A stretch of DNA of 45,346 nucleotides, taken from contig JAEYXH010000005.1 of assembly GCA_023428545.1 (NCBI GenBank), forward strand, positions 1 to 45,346, given 5' to 3'. Below the pieces are notes generated by a model. The model saw only the letters and a list, made by a program, of their open reading frames with translations. It searched no databases and had not been told where the DNA came from. This document shows positions 8,932 through 16,752 of this stretch, in pieces (position 1 is the stretch's first letter; every line of letters begins with the position of its first letter). This DNA is from Bacteroidota bacterium. GTDB lineage: Bacteria > Bacteroidota > Bacteroidia > Bacteroidales > Prolixibacteraceae. The position numbers and the translations under genes were made by a program.

Positions 8932-9636
8932 TTATTGGGGGATGGGGGGTGGTGTTATGAAATTGTATTTGTGGAATACATATACAATAAGCAATACGGT
9001 TCCGGCAATTAAGGCCAGAGTCAGAAACAGGAGCCATGCATTGCCCGGTTTCAGGGGCGTTTTTTCAAACCTTGGCAAGCGGGTGATAAAGAACCTGGTT
9101 TCCATAAAAATCAGGAACCGGTAAAAAAGAATTCCCAGTCCAAGACCCAGTACCCACCCTCCGATGATGTCCAGTGGGTAATGGTTTCCGTTATATATAC
9201 GGGTGTAAGAAATCAAGATAGTCCAGAGCAGGAGAGTCATAAAGCTCAGCCTGTTTCGGAACAGGGGAGTGGTAAATGCCAGAATAAAAAAGGTGTTTGA
9301 TGCGTGAGAAGAGACGAAGCCATAGAGCCCTCCTTTTCGAAGGACGACATGTACCAACTCTCCAATAACAGGATCATGCCCGGGGCGGGGTCGCTGGGTG
9401 ATAATCTTGATGAGTGTGGAGATCTGATCACTGGCAATAACCCCCAGAATCATCACAATAATGATCAGCCATGCCTTGCGTTCATAGTTGCGAAATGCGA
9501 CCAGCATGATCATCAGGTAGAAAAAGAGCCAGGTTTCCTTCCTTGTGAACAAAAGCATGGCTGAGTCCCACCAGGGAGAATGCATTTGATTGAGGGATAG
9601 GAACAGGTTGCTGTCAAATTGCAAAATGGTATCCAT
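8932..9636 (-). CDS. PAP2-family membrane phosphatase
   Basis: This 234-residue integral membrane protein belongs to the type 2 phosphatidic acid phosphatase superfamily, which dephosphorylates lipid phosphates or pyrophosphates such as undecaprenyl pyrophosphate at the outer face of the inner membrane. All three signature motifs are visible: KIITQRPRP (Lys77 to Pro85), the active-site region FVSSHAS with His111, and R-x5-H-x3-D as Arg146, His152 and Asp156 in TRIYNGNHYPLD. The usual PSGH is replaced by SSHA, but the histidine is kept. About six membrane segments are apparent, the last near residues 200-222. The gene starts nine bases after the obg stop, as the last gene of the hpt operon. 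The substrate cannot be decided between undecaprenyl-PP, phosphatidylglycerophosphate and lipid A phosphates. Confidence 0.88.
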   Translation of the reverse strand: MDTILQFDSNLFLSLNQMHSPWWDSAMLLFTRKETWLFFYLMIMLVAFRNYERKAWLIIIVMILGVIASDQISTLIKIITQRPRPGHDPVIGELVHVVLRKGGLYGFVSSHASNTFFILAFTTPLFRNRLSFMTLLLWTILISYTRIYNGNHYPLDIIGGWVLGLGLGILFYRFLIFMETRFFITRLPRFEKTPLKPGNAWLLFLTLALIAGTVLLIVYVFHKYNFITPPPIPQ

Positions 9637-9645
9637 CCGTGAAAT

Positions 9646-10638
9646 CTATGCGTTGTTTAATATTGACCATATTCGGTCCTTCAGCTCGATTATATTATAA
9701 CCGGTGATGGAAGAGAAAAATATATGTGGGATGTCAATTAGTTCTTTGCTGATATCCTTCATCATTTCTTCGTCGAGCATATCGGCTTTGCTAATGGCAA
9801 GGAACCGCTGCTTGTCAAGCAGTTCGGGATTAAACTTTCCAAGCTCATTCATTAAGATCTGGTATTCCTTTCTGTAATCACCGGCATCAGCCGGGATAAG
9901 GAACAACAACATGGAATTGCGTTCGATATGTCGCAGGAATCTTAGGCCTAAACCTTTACCGGTATGGGCTCCTTCGATGATTCCAGGTATATCGGCCATG
10001 GCAAACGATTGACGTTCACGGTAGCTGACGATGCCAAGGTTAGGTATCAGTGTGGTGAAAGGATAGTCGGCAATTTTGGGTTTTGCTGCTGAAACTGCTG
10101 CCAGAAGTGTCGATTTTCCGGCATTTGGAAAGCCTACCAGGCCGACATCGGCAAGTACCTTTAATTCAAGGATGACCCAGCCTTCGACTCCTGATTCACC
10201 AGGCTGAGCATACCTGGGCGTTTGGTTGGTGGCTGATTTGAAATGGGTATTTCCCAGTCCTCCCCGTCCACCGGGCATCAGGATTTTTACCTCATTGTCC
10301 TGGGTAATCTCCATCATGTATTCCCCTGTCTCGGAATTACGGACAACAGTACCCAGTGGTACGTCAATGTATTTGTCTTCCCCGCTTGCGCCGAAGCTAC
10401 ATTGTTTTCCTCCCGATTCACCATGGCCGGCTTTGATATGTCTTTGGTATTTCAGATGGAGCAAAGTCCACATTTGGGCATTCCCCCGAAGGTAGACATT
10501 CCCGCCACGACCACCATCTCCACCATCTGGTCCACCCTTTGGAACAAATTTCTCGCGCCTTAGATGGGCTGATCCCGGGCCACCGTTTCCAGATTGGGCA
10601 AATATCTTTACGTAATCAACAAAATTGGATTCTGACAT
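9646..10638 (-). CDS. obgE: GTPase Obg (CgtA)
   Basis: Obg is an essential GTPase that binds the 50S ribosomal subunit and links ribosome maturation to growth and stringent control. The 330-residue protein shows the glycine-rich Obg fold at the N terminus (about 1-158, with [12 protein letters not shown]) and then the G domain. That domain has the P-loop GFPNAGKST (about 168-176), the switch segment [11 protein letters not shown], the G3 motif DIPGIIEGA and a G4-like SKAD. The optional C-terminal OCT domain is absent, which is common. The gene lies eight bases after adk and nine before the PAP2 gene, firmly within one operon. Confidence 0.96.
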   Translation of the reverse strand: MSESNFVDYVKIFAQSGNGGPGSAHLRREKFVPKGGPDGGDGGRGGNVYLRGNAQMWTLLHLKYQRHIKAGHGESGGKQCSFGASGEDKYIDVPLGTVVRNSETGEYMMEITQDNEVKILMPGGRGGLGNTHFKSATNQTPRYAQPGESGVEGWVILELKVLADVGLVGFPNAGKSTLLAAVSAAKPKIADYPFTTLIPNLGIVSYRERQSFAMADIPGIIEGAHTGKGLGLRFLRHIERNSMLLFLIPADAGDYRKEYQILMNELGKFNPELLDKQRFLAISKADMLDEEMMKDISKELIDIPHIFFSSITGYNIIELKDRIWSILNNA

Positions 10639-10646
10639 CTGTCTTA

Positions 10647-11237
10647 TTAAACTGTTTTACTTTTCTGCAAGGCGTCAACGGCTATTTTCAATCTTTCAGC
10701 GATTTGTGTGATATCTCCCATGCCATTGATGCTGTAATATTTGCCCTGATCCGAATAATAACGGATCAATGGGGCTGTTTTTTGGTTGTAAACTTCAATT
10801 CGGTTTTTGATGATGCCCAGATCCTGGTCGTCAGTTCGACCTGATATAAGCCCCCTTTTCAGGAGACGGTCAATTAATTCCTGCTCTTCAACTTCCAATG
10901 ATAGCATGCCCCTCAAGGGTGCCCCCTTTTTTACCAATAGTTTGTCGAGGGCAACGGCCTGATCGACAGTGCGGGGAAAGCCGTCAAATATAAATCCTTT
11001 TGCCTCGGGATTCGACTCCATGTTTTGTCTGATCATGCAAATGACGACTGAGTCAGGGACCAGCTCACCCTTGTCGATGAATTTTTTTGCCTGGTTGCCC
11101 AACGAAGTCTGCCTGGAAATCTCACTTCGGAGCAAATCTCCTGTCGACAAATGGTTGAGGTGATACGTGTTGATCAGAAACTCAGCCTGGGTGCCTTTAC
11201 CTGCTCCCGGAGGGCCAAACAATACCAAATTCAGCAT
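10647..11237 (-). CDS. adk: Adenylate kinase, short form
   Basis: Adenylate kinase interconverts ATP + AMP and 2 ADP. The 196-residue protein has the P-loop GPPGAGKGT (8-16), the NMP-binding region with [10 protein letters not shown], and the AMP-contact motif FDGFPRT. The lid domain is of the short type: after [16 protein letters not shown] there is no zinc-finger insertion, and no Cys4 cluster is present. This explains the length compared with about 215 residues for long-form enzymes. It is 12 bases after hpt and eight bases before obg, so purine salvage and nucleotide balancing are expressed together. Confidence 0.96.
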   Translation of the reverse strand: MLNLVLFGPPGAGKGTQAEFLINTYHLNHLSTGDLLRSEISRQTSLGNQAKKFIDKGELVPDSVVICMIRQNMESNPEAKGFIFDGFPRTVDQAVALDKLLVKKGAPLRGMLSLEVEEQELIDRLLKRGLISGRTDDQDLGIIKNRIEVYNQKTAPLIRYYSDQGKYYSINGMGDITQIAERLKIAVDALQKSKTV

Positions 11238-11249
11238 GTTAAACCAGTT

Positions 11250-11789
11250 TTATTGTACTATCGAATATACGTCTATCAGATTTCTTCCATGTCCGTCGTA
11301 ATCAAGTCCGTATCCGACAATAAAGTCGTTAGGGATTTCAAGTCCGATATAATCCAGTTTTACACTTTTGATCATGGCTTCTGGCTTGAAAAGCAAGGTG
11401 GCAATCCTGACTTCTTTAGGTTTCAGGATTGCAAGCTGGGCCATGATCTCTTCAATTGTCTGGCCCGAATCGACGATATCTTCCAAAACAATGACCGACC
11501 TGCCTTCAATGGATTCATTCAGTCCGATTAGCTGCCGGATGGCTCCTGTGGAGTGTACTCCTTTATAGGAGGCCATTTTTACAAAGGTAATTTCTGCTCC
11601 CTGTACATCTATCCGTTTGAAAAGATCAGCTGCGAACATAAATGCGCCATTCAAGACACAAACAAACAGGGGATCCTTTCCTTCAAGATCCCTGTTCATG
11701 TCGGCAGCCATTTGTTCGATGACTTCGCGAATCTTTTCATATGGAATATAGAGCTGAAATTCTTTGTCGATCAACTTTATTTTTTTCAT
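11250..11789 (-). CDS. hpt: Hypoxanthine phosphoribosyltransferase
   Basis: This enzyme salvages hypoxanthine, and usually guanine, with PRPP to make IMP or GMP in the cytoplasm. The 179-residue length is normal. The PRPP-binding signature is VIVLEDIVDSGQTI, with paired acidic residues followed by the phosphate loop. The N-terminal VCVLNGAFMFAADL segment and a C-terminal DFIVGYGLDYDGHGRNL motif, typical of bacterial HPRT, are also present. It heads the hpt-adk-obg-PAP2 operon. A TTACTTTG sequence about 70 bp upstream could be the -7 box, and purE diverges from the same intergenic space, placing two purine genes back to back. Confidence 0.95.
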   Translation of the reverse strand: MKKIKLIDKEFQLYIPYEKIREVIEQMAADMNRDLEGKDPLFVCVLNGAFMFAADLFKRIDVQGAEITFVKMASYKGVHSTGAIRQLIGLNESIEGRSVIVLEDIVDSGQTIEEIMAQLAILKPKEVRIATLLFKPEAMIKSVKLDYIGLEIPNDFIVGYGLDYDGHGRNLIDVYSIVQ

Positions 11790-11859
11790 AACAAATTGGA
11801 TTTCTGAGATAACAGGCAGGTTTGTTATTGATTAAAAATCTATTTTAGCAATGGACTTA

Positions 11860-11867
11860 CAAAGTAA
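11860..11867 (-). promoter_or_regulatory. Possible -7 promoter box for the hpt operon
   Basis: The minus strand reads TTACTTTG, one mismatch from TAnnTTTG, about 70 bp upstream of the hpt start in the 115-bp gap shared with divergent purE. The same octamer appears ahead of the genes at 12709 and 15597. It is weaker evidence than the perfect boxes elsewhere in the window. Confidence 0.35.
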
Positions 11868-11904
11868 CAAAAACAAATTGAACACTTAAAAGAAAAATTC
11901 AGAT

Positions 11905-12411
11905 ATGGCACCAAAAGTTAGCATTATTATGGGAAGTACTTCCGATTTGGGAGTGATGGAAGCAGCTGCGAAAGTTTTTGATGAATTTGAAATTCCTTTC
12001 GAAATCAATGCGTTGTCGGCTCACCGCACACCCGATGAAGTTGAGAAATTTGCGAGGGCGGCTAAAGACAGGGGAATCAAGGTAATCATCGCGGGTGCAG
12101 GAATGGCAGCCCATCTTCCGGGTGTCGTTGCCGCCATGACCCCACTGCCTGTAATAGGTGTGCCGATCAAGGTTGGATTCGAAGGATTGGATGCATTATT
12201 ATCGATTGCCCAGATGCCTCCCGGAATCCCTGTGGCGACAGTGGCGGTTAATGGGGCAATGAATGCTGCCCTGTTGGCAATACAAATGATCTCTACCGGT
12301 GATAGTGACCTGATGGCCAGATTCGTGACTTACAAGGATAACCTGAAAAGCAAAATAGTTAAGGCAAACCAGGAATTGTCGGAGGTTAAATTTAAGTTTA
12401 AAACTAATTGA
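11905..12411 (+). CDS. purE: 5-(carboxyamino)imidazole ribonucleotide mutase
   Basis: PurE class I rearranges N5-CAIR to CAIR in de novo purine synthesis. The 168-residue protein shows the nucleotide-phosphate loop IMGSTSDLGVM near the N terminus, the catalytic histidine in SAHRTPDE (about residue 40), and the glycine-rich AGAGMAAHLPGVVA segment. These are the hallmarks of the octameric bacterial enzyme. It diverges from the hpt operon and is followed about 50 bp later by a strong terminator, so it is probably a single-gene transcript. purK is not in the window. Confidence 0.96.
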   Translation: MAPKVSIIMGSTSDLGVMEAAAKVFDEFEIPFEINALSAHRTPDEVEKFARAAKDRGIKVIIAGAGMAAHLPGVVAAMTPLPVIGVPIKVGFEGLDALLSIAQMPPGIPVATVAVNGAMNAALLAIQMISTGDSDLMARFVTYKDNLKSKIVKANQELSEVKFKFKTN

Positions 12412-12460
12412 TCCGAATAAGGATCTGGTTATCAATCATTGATAGCAACTTTCCATTCAG

Positions 12461-12515
12461 CGGGAAACCAGTCATGCCGACATTAAGTTGCGGTAGGTTT
12501 GGTTTCCCGTTTTTT
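12461..12515 (+). terminator. Rho-independent terminator of purE
   Basis: A perfect 10-bp stem pairs CGGGAAACCA (12461-12470) with TGGTTTCCCG (12500-12509), followed by six T residues. The 29-base loop holds a smaller TGCCG/CGGTA hairpin. It lies 50 bp after the purE stop. Confidence 0.85.
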
Positions 12516-12616
12516 CAATCCATATACTCTTGTGGACCCAAATGAATTCTGCCGGGGAATGAAGAAGGATATAGACTTGTAATATTGGCTTTTGCCTTAT
12601 CCTGCAAACAACAATA

Positions 12617-12676
12617 AATAGCATATGTGTTTTAAAATATGTAAATTAAGATAGCATATGTAAATTAATAGCATTT
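12617..12676 (+). repeat. AT-rich short direct repeats upstream of the PorV/FadL-like gene
   Basis: This stretch contains two copies of ATAGCATATGT and two of ATATGTAAATTAA, plus a further partial copy (AATAGCAT), in about 60 bp. It ends immediately before a TTACTTTG sequence that may be the -7 promoter box for the gene at 12709. The arrangement could be a tandem regulator site, or simply low-complexity AT sequence. No known operator was recognised. Confidence 0.4.
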
Positions 12677-12682
12677 ACTTTG
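12675..12682 (+). promoter_or_regulatory. Possible -7 promoter box for the envelope-protein pair
   Basis: The sequence TTACTTTG is one mismatch from TAnnTTTG, 26 bp before the start at 12709 and directly after a block of short direct repeats. The call rests on position and on recurrence of the same octamer ahead of two other genes here. Confidence 0.35.
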
Positions 12683-12708
12683 AAGCTGAAATTACCTTTC
12701 AGTATGCG

Positions 12709-13524
12709 ATGCTCATGAAGGCATTCCTTTTCCTGGCAATATTGTTTTTCCCGGTTTCTTTGTTTGGCTGGCCTGGTCTTACAAATGTCGGTGCCCGTTC
12801 CGTTTCACTGGGAAACTCGGTTGTTGCCATTCCTTCCATTGAATCAGTTTTCCTTAATCAGGCTGGATTAACTGGCCTGCAAAATTTCTCGGTTCTGGTT
12901 AGTTATGAATCCCGGTATGCCCTCCGGGAATATTCTGTAATGGCTTTTGGGGCTTCCATTCCTTTTGATGGTGGCGTCTCAGGCTTCTCATTCTATCAGT
13001 TTGGGAGAGAACTTTATAAGTTTAGCAAAACCGGAATTTCATATGCAAGGGGCTTTGGAGACAAAATTTCAGCCGCTTTGCAGTTCGACATGTTATACGA
13101 ATCGTTTCCGGAAAACAAAGAACCTTTTGTTACATACACGTTCGAAACCGGAGTGATCGCACATATCAGTCCGGCGTTGACTGCCGGTTTCCATCTGTTC
13201 AATCCTTTACCCCATAGGAAAAATGAAATGCCGGTCCAACCTGTTCCTTTCATTTTCAGGAGTGGTGTGGCATGGAAGATCAGCGGGCAATTGAACTGGT
13301 GCGTTGAAGTCGAGAAGAGCAGTGGTAAACTCGCATTAATGAAGACTGGGCTGGAGTTGGAGGCTATCAGTGATTTTAGTTTAAGGGTGGGGGTGCAGGG
13401 GCATACGCTTCAGCCTTCGGCAGGTTTTGGTTTTGTGAAAGAAGAACTGTCAATTGATATGGGATTCAGTTATCATGGGAATCTTGGTTTTTCCCCTTCC
13501 CTTACCGTATATTATTGCTTATGA
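12709..13524 (+). CDS. Outer-membrane beta-barrel protein, PorV/FadL-like
   Basis: This 271-residue exported protein has a signal peptide (about 1-19, ending SLFG or SLFGW). It is followed by the sequence GARSVSLGNSVVAI and then NQAGL, which resembles the N-terminal GA-S-lALGga-va and N-AGL motifs of PorV/FadL-type barrel proteins of Bacteroidota. The rest alternates polar and hydrophobic residues with many aromatics, as expected for beta-strands, and the protein ends in aromatic Tyr-Tyr-Cys-Leu. ATG12709 is used here, but ATG12715 is equally possible. The stop codon overlaps the ATG of the next gene (ATGA), so the two proteins are very likely made together and may form one outer-membrane assembly. 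Family call moderate, function unknown. Confidence 0.65.
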   Translation: MLMKAFLFLAILFFPVSLFGWPGLTNVGARSVSLGNSVVAIPSIESVFLNQAGLTGLQNFSVLVSYESRYALREYSVMAFGASIPFDGGVSGFSFYQFGRELYKFSKTGISYARGFGDKISAALQFDMLYESFPENKEPFVTYTFETGVIAHISPALTAGFHLFNPLPHRKNEMPVQPVPFIFRSGVAWKISGQLNWCVEVEKSSGKLALMKTGLELEAISDFSLRVGVQGHTLQPSAGFGFVKEELSIDMGFSYHGNLGFSPSLTVYYCL

Positions 13525-15551
13525 GATCATGGATCTTACATTTATTGGTTTTATTGATGTTGCAGGTAAATGCCAGGGCACAGTTCGAGCAGGGTTCATA
13601 TTCGCTCGACAAGCTGATTGAAGAAATTACCGAAAATTCAGATGAGGTATCTGGTTTTGACGAATGGATAGAGGAACTTTATCAATTGCATGAGAATCCC
13701 ATTGATTTAAATAAATCAACAATAGAACAACTTTGCAACATCCCTTTTTTAGATCTTCTTATAGCCGGGAACATTATTCGCTACAGGTCAGAGGTTGGGG
13801 AATTTTTCACTTTAAAGGAAATTTCTTCGGTGGAAGGTGTAAGCCCCGACCTTGCCATGAAACTGGCACTTTTTCTTTTTGTCGCTGAGGAAAATCATTT
13901 AGCGTTACCAAAATCCGGTCACTGGATCAGGCAGCAACTTCTGGTCAAAGGTTGGCAAACACTTCCTCTGGCAGAGGGATACCGGCAAAAGGGAGAAAAG
14001 CCTCCGGTATATCTGGGTGATCCACGGAAATATTATGCCCGATATTCCATAACAAGAAATAGCGCATTTGAAGCAGGAATCACAGCCGATAAGGATCCAG
14101 GTGAGCCTTTTTTTACTGGTGCTAATCGGTTGGGTTTCGATTTTTATTCAGCACATCTTACATTACATCCCATTCCTGAAATCCCTCGGTTAATTATAGG
14201 TGATTTTACCATAAGGACCGGACAAGGATTGATTTTTCAACCGGGTTTTTCCCTGGGGAAAGCTGCCAATCCTTTGCATGCTGGTAATCCAGGGCTTAGA
14301 CTCAGGCCATACACCTCGACCGACGAAAATTTCTTTTTCAGGGGCCTGGCGACACAGTTCCAACACAAAGGGTTCGATGGTATGTTTTTTCTATCCCATA
14401 AAAAGTCAGATGGGAACCGCAAAATTGATGAAGATGGATCGACTACCATTTCAGGCCTTCAGACATCAGGGTATCACCGTACGATTTCTGAAATGGAAGA
14501 TAAGAATAAGGTCGGACATACTGTTGCCGGTGCTGTTTTTTCGCGTATGGTTGGACGTACCTACTGGAGTACCACCATGATGTATGAGAGGTTTCGGTAT
14601 CCTATTGTGACTGGTTCACAGCTTTACCAAAAATATCATTTTCAAGGGAAGGAGAATATCAATTTTGGAATTGATTATCGATACGTGCGAGGCAAATACC
14701 AGCTTTTTGGAGAGGGGGCTGTTTGCAAGAGTGGCGGATTGTCTTTCTTGCAGGGGCTGGTTATGAATTTACATGATCAATTGTCAGTGTCAATGCTTTA
14801 CAGAAATTATGGATACAGATATCATGCAACCTGGGGCAATGGTTTTGGAGAATCAGGTCAGGTGAATAATGAGGCAGGATTCTATACCGGATTACGCCTC
14901 TTGCCAATCTCAGGCTTTACCTTGTCAGCTTATGCCGACTGGTTTTCATCTGCATGGGTGAATTATTCGACTGCTGGTCCCTCAAAGGGGACTGATTTGA
15001 TGATACAGGGGGAAATCCGATTTTCCAGGAAAATGAATGGGTACATCCGCTACAAAAACAAAGTCAAAGGTCAGAAAGTAAGCAACGGTAAATTATATGA
15101 AGATAACCATAAAGGTCGATCCAACCTGCGTATCCATTTGAATTACCAGCCTAATGGAAAATGGATCTTCCGTACACGTACAGAGCATTCCTGTATTATT
15201 TCTGATGAGTGTGATAAGGGGTTTATGATCCTGCAGGATGTGGGATGGACGCCCCATAGACCTGATCTTACTTTATTTGTCAGGTTTGCGTATTTCAGGA
15301 CCGGGAGTTTCGAATCCAGGGTTTATGCATATGAAAATGATCTTCTTTATAATTTTTCGACCCTCTCATTTTTCGGGGAGGGATTCAGGACTTACCTGAA
15401 TCTGCGATATCGGTTTAACGATCATTTGGATGCCTGGCTGAAGTTGGCAAAAACTACTTATAATGAGCAGGATAATATTAGTTCCGGACCTAATTTAATA
15501 GAGGGAAATTCAAAAACTGAAATGAAAGTTCAACTTAGGTACCGGTTATAA
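13521..15551 (+). CDS. Helix-hairpin-helix domain fused to an outer-membrane beta-barrel
   Basis: This 676-residue protein has a signal peptide (about 1-22, ending NARAQ) and an acidic linker. A ComEA-like helix-hairpin-helix region follows at about 60-121 (PIDLNKSTIEQLCNIPFL, RYRSEVGEFFTLKEISSVEGV). The first hairpin has PFL where DNA-binding ComEA proteins have PGIG, so DNA contact may be lost. The remaining 550 residues are rich in Tyr, Phe, Gly and Arg in alternating patterns and end in QLRYRL, consistent with a large beta-barrel. ATG13521 is chosen because it overlaps the upstream stop as ATGA; the earlier TTG is less likely. Similar HhH-containing envelope proteins are widespread in Bacteroidota without an assigned role. 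No ComEC or pilus gene is nearby. Confidence 0.75.
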   Translation: MRSWILHLLVLLMLQVNARAQFEQGSYSLDKLIEEITENSDEVSGFDEWIEELYQLHENPIDLNKSTIEQLCNIPFLDLLIAGNIIRYRSEVGEFFTLKEISSVEGVSPDLAMKLALFLFVAEENHLALPKSGHWIRQQLLVKGWQTLPLAEGYRQKGEKPPVYLGDPRKYYARYSITRNSAFEAGITADKDPGEPFFTGANRLGFDFYSAHLTLHPIPEIPRLIIGDFTIRTGQGLIFQPGFSLGKAANPLHAGNPGLRLRPYTSTDENFFFRGLATQFQHKGFDGMFFLSHKKSDGNRKIDEDGSTTISGLQTSGYHRTISEMEDKNKVGHTVAGAVFSRMVGRTYWSTTMMYERFRYPIVTGSQLYQKYHFQGKENINFGIDYRYVRGKYQLFGEGAVCKSGGLSFLQGLVMNLHDQLSVSMLYRNYGYRYHATWGNGFGESGQVNNEAGFYTGLRLLPISGFTLSAYADWFSSAWVNYSTAGPSKGTDLMIQGEIRFSRKMNGYIRYKNKVKGQKVSNGKLYEDNHKGRSNLRIHLNYQPNGKWIFRTRTEHSCIISDECDKGFMILQDVGWTPHRPDLTLFVRFAYFRTGSFESRVYAYENDLLYNFSTLSFFGEGFRTYLNLRYRFNDHLDAWLKLAKTTYNEQDNISSGPNLIEGNSKTEMKVQLRYRL

Positions 15552-15563
15552 CTTGTTATTTTG

Positions 15564-15571
15564 TTACTTTG
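15564..15571 (+). promoter_or_regulatory. Possible -7 promoter box for the acyltransferase gene
   Basis: TTACTTTG, one mismatch from TAnnTTTG, lies 25 bp before ATG15597 in the short gap after the HhH/barrel gene. It would allow separate expression of the acyltransferase. Confidence 0.4.
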
Positions 15572-15596
15572 CCGTGTTACAAAAACCAAAGATGCC

Positions 15597-16751
15597 ATGC
15601 AGGTAAATGAATTTGATGATATAAGACCCTATAATGACGCAGAACTTCCTGAAAAAATGGGATTACTTCTGAAGGATCCTGTTTTCAATGAGGTAATGGG
15701 TTACATCTTTCGACAGCCTGAATTGAAAAGTAATAAATTGCAGCACCTGAAAAAAATGAAGTCTATTGAGCAGCTGCAAACTACTTTTGTTAGACATCTC
15801 GTCGAAATTATTCTTCATAATACGACCAAAGGCCTCACCTGTAGCGGACTGGAAAATCTGGATAAAGCAAAATCCTATTTGTTTATCTCCAACCACCGTG
15901 ATATCATACTTGATTCCGCGTTTCTGAATTATCTGATTCTGTCGAACGGGATGAATACTACCCAGATCGCAATTGGCGATAACCTGTTGATCTACGAATG
16001 GATAAAACATGCCGTTAAGCTGAACAGGGCTTTTGTGGTTAAGCGGAACATTGCGGCCCGGGAACTTCTTGAAGCATCCCGTAAATTGTCGACTTACATC
16101 AGGGGATCCATTACTGAAAATAACACTTCTGTTTGGATTGCCCAACGTGAAGGTAGAACCAAGGATGGCGATGACCAAACACAGCTGGCTTTATTGAAGA
16201 TGCTTAATATGAGCAATGCGAAAAGCCTGGCTGAAGGATTTGGTGAGCTTACCATCATCCCCCTGTCCATCTCATATGAAATTGAACCTTGCGGTTTATG
16301 TAAGGTTGAGGAATTGGTAAAACGCGAATCAGAGGAAGGATACAGCAAAACTACCGCTGATGACCTCAAAAGTATGGCATCAGGGTTGTTCAGCCAAAAG
16401 GGCCGGGTGCATTTTTCGTTTGGTAAACCTATTTTAACCAGCTTCCTGGAGCAAAACAATCATCTGCAACCGAATGAGTTTATCCAGGAACTTGCCATAC
16501 GTATTGACCATAGGATTCATCAGTATTTTAAGCTTTGGCCTTATAATTATGTGGCTTATGATATGATGTTCGGTACAGGTGAATTTATTGACAATTACAC
16601 CTCACAGGATATGGCTGCGTTCTCTGAAATGGTTGAGGAAGCCAAAAAAATGGTACCGGGAAATCCTGAAGAGGCTGCAAAAAAATTCATCCGGATGTAT
16701 GCCAGGCCGGTTGAGAATTCGTTGATTGCGATGGAAATATTCCGGTCGTAG
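15597..16751 (+). CDS. 1-acylglycerol-3-phosphate acyltransferase-like protein
   Basis: This 384-residue protein belongs to the PlsC/PlsB glycerolipid acyltransferase superfamily, which moves acyl groups onto glycerol-phosphate or lysophosphatidate at the membrane. The acceptor motif appears as ISNHRDIILD (His100), with the aspartate at the sixth position after the histidine (Asp106) instead of the usual fifth. The second block is QREGRTKDG (Glu185-Gly186), resembling the EGxR block of the family. There is no clear transmembrane anchor. The start at 15597 follows a promoter-like TTACTTTG box; an upstream in-frame extension would overlap that box and is rejected. It may supply phosphatidic acid, but a role in modifying another envelope lipid is possible. 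The gene meets recJ tail to tail. Confidence 0.78.
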   Translation: MQVNEFDDIRPYNDAELPEKMGLLLKDPVFNEVMGYIFRQPELKSNKLQHLKKMKSIEQLQTTFVRHLVEIILHNTTKGLTCSGLENLDKAKSYLFISNHRDIILDSAFLNYLILSNGMNTTQIAIGDNLLIYEWIKHAVKLNRAFVVKRNIAARELLEASRKLSTYIRGSITENNTSVWIAQREGRTKDGDDQTQLALLKMLNMSNAKSLAEGFGELTIIPLSISYEIEPCGLCKVEELVKRESEEGYSKTTADDLKSMASGLFSQKGRVHFSFGKPILTSFLEQNNHLQPNEFIQELAIRIDHRIHQYFKLWPYNYVAYDMMFGTGEFIDNYTSQDMAAFSEMVEEAKKMVPGNPEEAAKKFIRMYARPVENSLIAMEIFRS

Positions 16752-16752
16752 T

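Noticed and set aside
12412..12708. A possible small RNA or hidden gene in the gap between purE and the envelope pair
   Set aside because: No plausible frame or conserved RNA fold was seen. The gap is explained by the purE terminator, short repeats and a promoter-like box.
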